From NCBI GenBank assembly GCA_943704415.1, contig CALSCO010000187.1:1-34662 (forward strand): a stretch of DNA of 34,662 bases, given 5' to 3'. Position numbers and translations under genes: made by a program. Under the pieces are notes generated by a model, which ran no database searches, was not told the DNA's origin, and saw only the letters and a list, made by a program, of their open reading frames with translations. Shown piece by piece: positions 22,748 through 30,851 of the stretch (its first letter is position 1; every line of letters starts with the position of its first letter). This DNA comes from Parvularia atlantis. Lineage: Eukaryota; Opisthokonta; Rotosphaerida.

Positions 22748-23770
22748 ATGGGTACCAAGTCTGCGGAACACAGCGAGCGCAAAGACGAGGCATCTGAAGG
22801 GCAGCAGGACGAGAGCGCCGAGTCAGCGCAGGGTGCGGTTGGCACGCGGTTGGCAAGCTCTCGCTTGTCTGAGATGCACACCAGCAGGACACGCGCGCGC
22901 GAGCGAGGGTGAGGGCCGCACCAAGAAGGAGCTCGAGCAGCTGGCGAAAAATCCTGCCGAGAACCTGGATATCCAGGACAAGCGCAACAGTGAGGACGTT
23001 AGCGACAGTGAGGACGTTAGCGACTGCTCGACGACTCTGCTCGTCGCTCTCGTGCTCTTGGTCGGCGTGGTCATTGGCATGGTTATCGGGCACTTCTACG
23101 GCGCCGTGCTGCTGCCGCACGGTGCGTGCGGCATCTGCCGCGTGCGCGCACTCACTCTGTGCCGCAGTGTTGAAGCTTGCTGGCCGTCCCGCGCGAGGTC
23201 GGCGTGGTGACGATCAGCCACGGCGAGCACGGCTCGCTCGCAGCGGCGCTGAACGCCACGGCGTCGTACGCCGGGGAGCCGTGGTGCTTCGTTGACATCG
23301 ACCCGGCCTCGCCGCACCTGCTCTCGCCGCAGATGCCGTTGCTGCTCGCGATGTTTTCGTTCGGCGGCGGCCGGTGGCACACGGATTTCAAGGATGCGCT
23401 CGCGGGCAGCGACGGCAACACAGACATCGGCGAACTGTGCCGACGTGCGCTGCCTGACTGCCTGCCTGCTGCGGCGTGCGCACAATGACGGGTGCGCGCA
23501 GGCCACGAGGCCGCTGGAGGCAAGCTGTTCCTGGCCAACACGCGCTCGACGCGCAAGGTCGACCAGCTGCGCTACCTAGACACGACCGGCTCGCCGGACG
23601 TGCTGGGCGTGACGCTGCACAAGGTCGTGTACCTGCGCTTTGACGGCGATACGCACGGCTTCCACTTTAGCAACATGGCGAGCGCGCCGGTGGACGCGTT
23701 CGACCGCGAGCAGGTGCAGGCGCTCTTTGCGGCGCTGTCCAAGGCTGTGCCGGCGACCAAGGCCCAGTAG
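22748..23770 (+). CDS. Type II single-pass membrane protein, unrecognised
   Basis: Four exons are joined by phase. Exon 1 from ATG 22748 reads MGTKSAEHSERKDEASEGQQ, very polar. The intron 22833-22887 then leads into EGRTKKELEQLAKNPAENLD. A perfect 18-bp tandem duplication (22989-23006, 23007-23024) encodes SEDVSD twice. One membrane helix follows (TTLLVALVLLVGVVIGMVIG), with no signal peptide, so the C-terminus should be lumenal or outside. The lumenal part reads LLAVPREVGVVTISHGEHGS, YAGEPWCFVDIDP, GGGRWHTDFKDALAG, LFLANTRSTRKVDQLRYLD and VVYLRFDGDTHGFHFSNM. The intron 23126-23175 uses an internal GTGCGG donor and a GAAG acceptor to keep frame. Stop is at 23768-23770. I do not recognise the domain. 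An alternative start at 22626 (ATGTACCGC) is less likely because its frame passes through the CAGACGCCGC repeat. Confidence 0.65.
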
Positions 23771-23843
23771 ACGACTTTCCAGTTTTCTGGTGTGTCTTGT
23801 GTGCCGCGCACATGCCAAACACAACAAAGCGCAAGTGCCCGTG

Positions 23844-25338
23844 TCACAGCTCGCTGCGATCGCCCGCGCGGACGCCCTTCGCCGCCCGCTCGAGATCATG
23901 CAGCACAAACTGCTCGGCGCTGCTCATGACCGAACTGAGCAGGCGGTACAGGCCCAGCTGCGTTGCGAAGGGGACGGTGCGGTCGTTGCCGGTTGGCTCG
24001 CGCCCGTCAAACACGTACACGTCGCCCTCGAAGATGCCCGCCAGGGCCGCCATCTGCTTGCGCGCGTCGGAGATGCTGGAGGTCGAGTAGTCCCTGTACT
24101 GGTTGAGCAGGTGCGAGACGTAGACGATCGGGCGCAGGTTGAGCTGCACAAGCTGCGAAACATACGTGCGCAGCTTGGTCTTGCCCCCATCGGCCGCCTT
24201 GAGGTAGTCGGCCGGCACGACGACGATCGCGGCGTGGCAGATGCGCGCGGGAGCATGGGGTCTCTGCTTCTCGACGATGTCCAGGCTGCTGAGCTGCTTG
24301 AGCGATGCCGAGTCGATCTCGCCGTTCTTGATCACGCTGAAGTCGTCGGGAATGAGGCCGCGGGCGAGCTTCTCGAGCAGGCGCGGCGGGCCCAGGTACA
24401 CGCGGTCGTTGCCGATACTCAGCCCGGGCGTGTCGACGACGCGGACCTGCTCGACCGACCGCAGGCTCATGTACATGATCGTGCCTGTGGTGTGGTCGAT
24501 CCCGCCAAACGCCGCGCGGGCCTGCGCGTACACGCCCGAGAGCAAGCTCGTCATCAGGTGGTTGATCAGCGTCGACTTGCCCGAGCCCTGCGGGCCAAAC
24601 ACAAGGATATTGAAGTGCGCTGCGCCGGCCGAGTTCTTGGGCACGGGCCACGACCGGAGGTGCTCGGCGATGAGGCCTGGTGCGGCGGTCAGCGCGCGGC
24701 CAACCGCGGCGGCCATTGAGCGCCGCACCTACGCTCAGCTTGAAGCCCGGCGTGAGCAGCTTGTACGGCTTCTGCTGCGGGTCGGTGACTGAGAACGACA
24801 CGACCTCGGGCAGCTTGTCGATCTTGGCCGTCGGCAGCGGGTGCAGCTTGATCTCGGCGAAGTAGGCGTAGCTCTCGTCAGCGTAGGCGGGGATCTGCCT
24901 GTGGATAAGGTGCCTTGCCGGCTGGTAGTACTCCTGGTCGTTGCCGATCCTGCCGTGCGCGCGGGTGCGGCGTTCAGGTTGGCGCACATGCGCGACAAAG
25001 CTCGAACGGCGCGAAACGCACAGCAGCACTGACCGCGCCGGCAGCTCGACGTGGTGATCATAACCTTGATCGTCGTCGGCTCGCTCAGGCTGGTCTGGGC
25101 AACCTGCCTGCGGGTCGCGCGGCTCAGCGGCGTGCGTCGGCGCACGAGCCGGCGAGCGCGCACGTCGTCTTGACCGCCACGTTTGAGTTGGCCACGAACG
25201 ACGGGCCGAACCAGCCCGCCGCCTGCGCCCGACGCGGTCAGTCGGCGGGCCACCGCTTGTGCCCAGGCCCCGGCCGCGCACAGCGCACTGTACCAGGACG
25301 ACGGCCGTGATCACAAAGCCGAGCGTGAGCCACGCCAT
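23844..25338 (-). CDS. Membrane-anchored IFI44-like P-loop GTPase
   Basis: ATG 25338 starts MAWLTLGFVITAVVLVQC, a signal-anchor-like helix. A segment of about 110 residues follows (FGPSFVANSNVAVKTTCALA, SLSEPTTIKVMITTSS, NDQEYYQPARHLIHRQIPAY, FKLSVG). The G domain reads FNILVFGPQGSGKSTLINHL (P-loop), HTTGTIMYMSLRS (G2/T), QVRVVDTPGLSIG (G3, DxxG), then GLIPDDFSVIKNGEID, ARICHAAIVVVPADYL and RPIVYVSHLLNQYRD at the G4 position. It ends RAAKGVRAGDRSEL, with TGA at 23844-23846. The order and the loop between G3 and the CHAAIVVVPA strand resemble the vertebrate interferon-induced IFI44 family (there ILLIGPIGAGKSS...CDSLGL...CVAFVFDAS...THVD), from memory. A classical NKxD is absent, as in that family. 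Function in this organism is unknown. Confidence 0.68.
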
Positions 25339-25913
25339 GTGGTGCGGTTGGCAAGCGTCGGTCACGTGCAAGCTCTGTGACACAGCCCACTTGGCTGTGC
25401 AGCCCGCCGTCGTCCGCACGATTTTATTTTTTTTTATTTTTGAAGCCCGTCACGGTCACGCCGGCCGCCGTCAGCACGACATGCCGTGTGAGCGGTGCGC
25501 GCAAGGGGCCTTGGTGTCCGTCACTCACTGCTGCCGTGCAGAGTCGCCGCGACATCAGATGCACAACTGCTTTGTATGCATTTTGCTTGTGATGACGTCA
25601 CGCGCGCCTCAGAAACTGACTCTGCGGCTGCTGCGTCTTGTCTAATCGCCGGCTGTCGCGTGCGCGTTGTCTGTCTCTCTTGCTCTGACTTGCCGCTGTC
25701 CTTCGCGGTCGCTCGCTTGGCGTTTGTGCCGCGCGCTTGTGGTGGGTGCGCGCAAGCCCGGAAATTGACCGGTGACACGCAGCAGGCCATCCAGCGCCCT
25801 CGGCAAGGACGGCCCAGGCGAGCAGCAGCCGCGGCGCGCGCGTCGGAGACAAGGTGGGCGCTGAGCGGGGGAAGGGCGGGGGTGCTGACGACGGCGGCGG
25901 CAAACAGCGCAGA
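25339..25913. promoter_or_regulatory. Divergent promoter region IFI44-like / Ariadne
   Basis: This 575-bp spacer is the longest gene-free stretch apart from 30315-30851. It has a T-rich block at 25420-25441 (ATTTTATTTTTTTTTATTTT), unusual for this GC-rich DNA and about 90 bp upstream of the IFI44-like ATG. There is a perfect TGACGTCA (CRE/ATF-type bZIP) site at 25593-25600 and TTGCATAA-like AT-richer sequence around 25560-25590. I find no splice-compatible exon, though an unannotated 5' UTR exon is possible. Confidence 0.5.
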
Positions 25914-27856
25914 ATGGACGACGACTTTGACGTGATGGACACGAGCGACGACGTGGACGTGGCCGATGACGAGGACGAGGAGCTGCAGCCCGGGTTCGAC
26001 GCGGACGACTCGGCGCTGGGGTTCATGGACGTGACGGCCGACAAGAACAAGAAAAAGGACTTTGAGGTCGACTTCACGGTCTACACGGCCGAGGACCTGG
26101 CCGGGATGATCCGCAAGGACAACCAGCAGGTGCGTGACGTGGCAGACGCGCCGCCGGGCGTCTCTCACTCACGCTTGCGCCGCCGCGGCCAGCTCGCCGG
26201 GCTGCTCGGCCTCGGCGAGGAGGACGCCTTCGCGCTGCTGCGGCATTTTCGCTGGAAGCAGGACCGGCTGATCGAGATGTACATGGACAACTCGGACGCG
26301 ATCCAGGCCAAGGTCGGGCTCAGGGCCGCGCAGGGCCCCGCCGCCGGCGCCAAGCCGGGCATCGCGATCCGCGCCGTGTTCACGTGCGAGCTGTGCGTCA
26401 ACGACGGTGCGTCGCACGTGCGCACATGACGTCTGCGGTGTTCTCACGCAAACAAACAGAGCCCAACCAGCGCGTAGTCACGCTCGGCTGCGGTCACATC
26501 TACTGCGCCGCGTGCTACGCGCAGTACATCCGCGCGCGCGTCACGCGCGACCAGGACTCGCGCATCGGGTGCATGGCCACCAAGTGCAACGTGCTCGTGC
26601 CCGAGTCGCTCGTGCTCCAGCTCTCCCCGGCCGACGTCGTCGCGCGCCTGCGGCGGCTGCAGCAGGACCAGTTTATGCGCGACCACGAGTACCTCAAGGT
26701 ATGCGGATTGGCGACGTGGGGCGCATCCGGCGCGTGCACAACATGCTCACGCTCGCCCGTCGCAGTGGTGCCCAGCGCCTCGATGCGAACACGTGGTCGA
26801 GTGCCACGTGCCCAACAGTCAGCTCAACCGCATCGTGCCCACGGTCGTGTGCCATTGCCGCCACGCCTTCTGCTTCGGCTGCGGTCTCGGCGACCACCAG
26901 CCCGCCATCTGCGCCATCGCCAAGAAGTGGCTCAAGAAGTGCGCCGATGACTCGGAGACGGCCAACTGGATACACGTCAACACGAAGGAGTGCCCAAAGT
27001 GCCACGCGACGATCGAGAAGAACGGCGGGTGCAACCACATGAGCTGCAAGGTGCGCGAGCATGCACTCTCGTCGCACGTCGCGCTCACGGCTGAGTGCGC
27101 GCGCTTTTGCAGAAATGCAAGCACGAGTTTTGCTGGGTGTGCCAGGGCCCCTGGTCTGAGCACGGTTCGTCGTGGTACACGTGCAACCGCTTCGACGACA
27201 AGTCGAGCGAGGATGCGCGCAGCCAGCAGGCCAAATCGCGCCAGGCCCTCGAGCGCTACCTGCACTACTTCCAGCGCTACCACAACCACGACAGCTCGGC
27301 CAAGCTCGAGCGCGACCTGCTCGGCAAGATCGAGAAGAAGATGACGATCATGCAGGTGCGGGGCGCGCGCTCGCGGCGTCGCGTGGGTGTGCGCTGATGC
27401 GTTTGTGCTGCAGGAAACGACCGACCTGTCGTGGATCGAGGTGCAGTTCCTCAAGCGCGCCGCCGACACGCTCTTCCAGTGCCGCATGACGCTCAAGTGG
27501 ACCTACGCCTTTGCGTACTACCTGAAGTGCGTGCGCACGCCCGCGCGAGCGGGCGCACGGTGTGCGCTCACCGCGGGAGCGCGCGCGGCAGGAGCTCGAA
27601 CCAGACGCACATCTTCGAGGACAACCAGCGCGACCTCGAGATGGCCGTCGAGAACCTGTCGGGCCTGCTCGAGCAGCAGATCGACCGCGACACGATCGCG
27701 CAGCTGCGCCAGCAGGTGCTCGACAAGACCGTCTACGTCGCGTCGCGGCGAGAGGTCCTCCTGTCGGACTCGGCGCAGGGCCTGCTCGAGGACCGCTGGC
27801 AGTACAACGAAGACCCGGCCGTCTCGGCGGCGGGCCCAGCCCCCAAGTCATCCTGA
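25914..27856 (+). CDS. Ariadne-family RBR E3 ubiquitin ligase
   Basis: RING-between-RING ligases of the Ariadne class act with neddylated cullins (family knowledge). ATG 25914 opens an acidic N-terminus ([20 protein letters not shown]). A UBA-like segment follows ([20 protein letters not shown]). RING1 is [29 protein letters not shown]; the IBR is [15 protein letters not shown]...[12 protein letters not shown]; the linker is [21 protein letters not shown]2 is [34 protein letters not shown], with the catalytic Cys in GGCNHMSC. The Ariadne domain is [30 protein letters not shown] and [19 protein letters not shown]. The intron 26700-26764 must end before TGGTGCCCAGCG to restore the IBR Cys pair. 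All zinc ligands appear present. Stop TGA at 27854-27856 is 64 bp from the convergent TAF9 stop. Confidence 0.94.
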
Positions 27857-27920
27857 GAGAGACCATGCACGATTTCTTGTGTACAGCGTGATTCACGCTT
27901 CATTGCTTGGCATGTCGCTC

Positions 27921-28647
27921 TCAGCGCCGCGCGCGCTTGGTGTCGTTGCCGCCCTCGTCGGGCTCGTCGTAGTCCTCGTCGTCGCGTGCACGCCGGGCGG
28001 GTGCGGGCGCCGGAGTGGGTGCCGGTGCCGGTGCTGCAGGCGCGGCCGGGCGCACGAGCGGGGGCAATGGCGCCGGCGCGGGCTGCTCTAATGGCGGCGG
28101 CGCGATGCGCGGCAGCACGGCGTAGTTGGGCGCGGTCAGGCGGAAGCGCTCGGGCGGGAGGCGGACGTGCGCGCCCTCGTTGATCTTGGGCAGCGGCTGG
28201 GCGTTGCGCTGCGCCGCCAGATCGAGCACGAACTGCGCGCGGCCGTGAGCACGGATGCGCGATCACGGCTCGGGCACAACGTGCCTCGCGCGGCGGCGGT
28301 GCCGTGAAGCTCGTGCCGACGCGCGCCTGCACCGCCAGCCGCACGTCCTCCAGCGTGAGCTCGCTGCTGCGGCCCCCGTGCTCGGCGTACGCCAGCGCGT
28401 CTGTGAACACCTCGTGCGCGTAGCGGTGCACAAACTCGAGCAGCTGCGCCGGCACGCGCGCGTCGTACTCGTCCACGCCCATCGCGTGCAGCAGCAGGTT
28501 GACGATGCGCGCGTTGCGCGGCATCTCGTCAAGCGCCGTCACTACCGCCGCTCCCGCCGTGCCTGCCGTGCCCGCCGTGCTGCCCAGCGGGCGACGGGGC
28601 GACGCTGCTGCGGCTCGCGATGCGGCCGATGCGCCGACAGATGCCAT
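27921..28647 (-). CDS. TAF9: TAF9, histone-fold subunit of TFIID/SAGA
   Basis: It pairs with TAF6 in TFIID (and in SAGA) during promoter recognition (family knowledge). ATG 28647 opens [20 protein letters not shown], a short Ala/Ser-rich leader. The histone fold reads [60 protein letters not shown] and [20 protein letters not shown]. The conserved TAF9 extension is [32 protein letters not shown] (human: RLPPDRYCLTAPNY). It ends in a Pro/Ala-rich tail and an acidic-basic end, [20 protein letters not shown]. Two exons only; the intron at 28233-28284 is GC-AG. Stop TGA is at 27921-27923. It is divergent from the LRR gene over 61 bp. Confidence 0.93.
28233..28284 (-). other. GC-AG intron in TAF9 (donor GAG|GCACGT)
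   Basis: The minus-strand exon ends CCGCCGCGCGAG (PPPRE) and is followed by gcacgttgtgcccg; the acceptor is cggccgcgcag before TTCGTGCTCGATCTG (FVLDL). TAF9 proteins read PPPRDFLLDIA across this point, so the junction is fixed by homology and frame. Length is 52 nt. The donor hexamer equals that of the first DDX6 GC-AG intron. Confidence 0.8.
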
Positions 28648-28708
28648 CACGAGGGAACTGTGTGCATGCAGCTGTGCATCATCGTACATCACGCGACATA
28701 CACAAGTG
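28648..28708. promoter_or_regulatory. 61-bp divergent promoter TAF9 / LRR protein
   Basis: Only 61 bp separate the two start codons, so both transcripts must start within or very near this stretch. It contains CATCATCGTACATC and ACATACACAAG, lower in GC than the flanks. No motif can be named with confidence. Confidence 0.45.
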
Positions 28709-30314
28709 ATGTTCGGTGACAGCGCGTCGGCCGTCGTCGTCGTCGCGCCCGGTGCGCACCGCGAGGCCGACGGTGCCGTGCCGCGGCTCGAGACGCTGGC
28801 GGCGCGGCGGCTGGTGGCGCGCGAGCTCGTGGACGTGCCCGTGGCGCGACTTCGACGCGTCTCGCTCGCGGCCGCCCACGCGCTGCTCGCCGAGACGCTG
28901 CGCGCGCGGCGCGCGGGGCTGGCGGCGGCGCTGCTGGGCGGGTGGCCGTGGCGCGTGGTGGACGTGAGCGGCGTGGCACTGGCAATGCGCGATCTGGCGG
29001 TGCTGCGCCGCGCGCTCGACGGCCGCGTTCGCGAGCTGCATCTGCCGCGCGGTCTCGTCGTGCGCCGCGGCAGCGACGACAGCGAGGGCGAGGGCGGCGC
29101 GTTCTGCGCGTGGCTCGCGACGCCGGCCGCGCGCGGGCTCGTCGTGCATCTGCACGGCTTCGACACCGGCGCATGGCGGAGCGTCCTGGCGCGGCGCGTG
29201 CGGCTGCGCGCCGTGACGATCGAGCTGCACCCGTGCGCATCGCTCCACTCGCTCGCTCGCTGTACGGCTGACGGGCAGTGCGCAGGGCCGAGCTGGCGCG
29301 GACACGGCGAGCGCTGCAGTGCATCGGCACGGACAGCACGGGCGTGTATAGCGCGCTGACTGAGCTGCATCTGCTCGCGTGCGTACGCTGCGCGCGTCTC
29401 AATGGTCGTTGATTGCGGGTCGCAGGCCGCTGCCGCCGTGGGACGAACTGTTTGAGCTGCTGACGCCGGCCGTCGCGCGGCGGCTGCAGGTGCTGCGCGT
29501 GCGCAGTCTGCGTGCGCCGCCGGGCGGGCCGCCGCCGTGGATGCGGCTGCTGGCGCGATGCCCGAGCCTGCGCGCATTCGCGTGGGAAGTGCATGAGCGT
29601 GTGCGACCGGTGGCGACGGCGTGGACGGCGCTCGGGCGACACCTGGGCGCGCACACGGCGCTGGCTCACCTCGTGCTCGCGCACACCGGCATCGGTGTGT
29701 CGTCGCGCGCGCATTTGCTGTACCGCCACGCTGACGGGCGACGCGCAGACGACCACGGACTGCGCCGGCTGTTGAGCGGGCTCGCACTGTCAACGGCGCT
29801 GCGGACGCTCGCGCTCGACGACAGCGCGCTGACACTCACCACCTCGATCGACACGGAGCACATGCCGCCCAGCCTGCGCGGCCTCTCGCTGCGCCACGCC
29901 AAGATGAGCCACGCCGCGCCCGCTTGGACCAGACACCTGCGCGCGCTGCTCGCGCTGCTGCCGGACCTGCGCGAGCTGCACCTCGGCGACAACGCGCTCG
30001 TCGCACCGGACGCGCCCGGGCCGAGCATCGCGGGCCTCGTCGAGCTCATCTGCGCGCTGCCGGCGCTGCGCACGCTGCACCTCGACAACACAGGCCTCGA
30101 CGAGGACACGGCCGGCGCGCTGCTTGCAGCTGTGCTCGGGCCGCAGCGCACGCTCACGACTGTGGGCCTCGCCGGCGCAACGGACCCGCAGCAGCGCCCG
30201 AGCCTCGCACGGCAGCTCCAGCACACGCTCGCAGCAGCAGGCTCGGGCATGGGCTCGGTGCTGCCGCTGACACTGAACGCTGTACCGTGTGCGATCAGCG
30301 ACGTGTACGGGTGA
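28709..30314 (+). CDS. Leucine-rich repeat protein, function unknown
   Basis: ATG 28709 reads MFGDSASAVVVVAPGAHREA with no signal peptide. Four exons are joined by introns near 29232-29283, 29372-29418 and 29696-29749; the last is 54 nt and in frame, so it could also be read through. Helical, Arg/Ala-rich N-terminal sequence leads into LRRs of the ribonuclease-inhibitor type: LALSTALRTLALDDSAL, PPSLRGLSLRHAKM, LLPDLRELHLGDNALV, ALPALRTLHLDNTGLDEDTA and LGPQRTLTTVGLAG. The repeats include L-x-x-L-x-L-x-x-(N/T)-x-L patterns. It ends AVPCAISDVYG, TGA at 30312-30314. LRR proteins of this shape usually bind other proteins in the cytosol or nucleus. No catalytic domain is visible. Confidence 0.72.
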
Positions 30315-30851
30315 CTGTGACACAGGAAGGCACAGCGATGCGCAGGCAGTGACTCGCAGTCTTGCTGGCGACGTCGTACTACTAGTAGTTGTTGAACACG
30401 TCGTAGGCGATGCCGACGCACGCGCACGACAGGTGCAGAAACAGCTTGTTCTCGCCCTTGTGAGTTACGTACCACTGGCAAAGCGCAGCACACAGCCTGA
30501 GCCCACAGCGTAGCCTAGCTACTCTAAGTTAGCGCGAGTTGACGTTGCCTGTTAGCGTCACCACGCTAAAGCCCTTTTGGGGGTTGCTAGTAGCACGCAG
30601 AACGAAGATACATGTAGTGCGGAAGAACCTAAACAAGATGCCTGCCTCGGAGCGTCTATTCAGCGACTCAGAGGCCGCCGAAGTACTGAGCAACGGGAGG
30701 CGAGTCCTCGCGCTTATGCCCACGGTACACATCCTGCGCCTACAGCTCGCTCGTCGTTCACGCCCTCGCCGTTCACGCCCTCCGGCACCGTGACGTGGCC
30801 CGTGACGGTGCTGCCCGCGGCGCGTGAGCTCATGTTTCGGTGCGGATCGCA
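30315..30851. other. Lower-GC spacer with possible hidden minus-strand gene
   Basis: These 537 bp lie between the LRR stop and the EGF-protein start. The stretch 30505-30690 is clearly less GC-rich than anything around it (CTAGCTACTCTAAGTTAGCG, TTGCTAGTAGCACGCAGAAC). It contains a TAGCG/CGCTA stem with a 6-nt loop (about 30560-30575), a perfect 12-bp palindrome ACTACTAGTAGT (30378-30389) and a 15-bp tandem pair CTCGTCGTTCACGCC / CTCGCCGTTCACGCC (30749-30778). A candidate small gene on the minus strand is listed separately. Confidence 0.5.
30382..30833 (-). CDS. Candidate tiny spliced gene, single-pass membrane protein
   Basis: Minus-strand exon 1 (30789-30833) reads MSSRAAGSTVTGHVT. A GTGCCG...GCGCAG intron of 55 nt (30734-30788) joins in phase to exon 2 (from 30733), DVYRGHKREDSPPVAQYFGG. 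A terminal exon-like segment (30382-30474, after TTTGCCAG) reads WYVTHKGENKLFLHLSCACV then GIAYDVFNNY and TAG. It looks like a charged stub, one membrane helix and a short tail. The donor linking exon 2 to the last exon is not settled (phase allows GTTGCT after DSPP), and that intron would be about 200 nt, far longer than its neighbours. The shape recalls very small inner-mitochondrial-membrane subunits, but no family is claimed. The ATG lies only 18 bp from the divergent EGF-gene ATG, which counts against the model. Confidence 0.35.

Noticed and set aside
27733-29835. A 700-codon open frame on the minus strand
   Set aside because: It runs antisense through the LRR gene and through TAF9 exon 1. 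Outside the TAF9 part it is Arg/Ala/Pro noise, as expected where GC-rich DNA has few stop codons. Only the TAF9 section is real.
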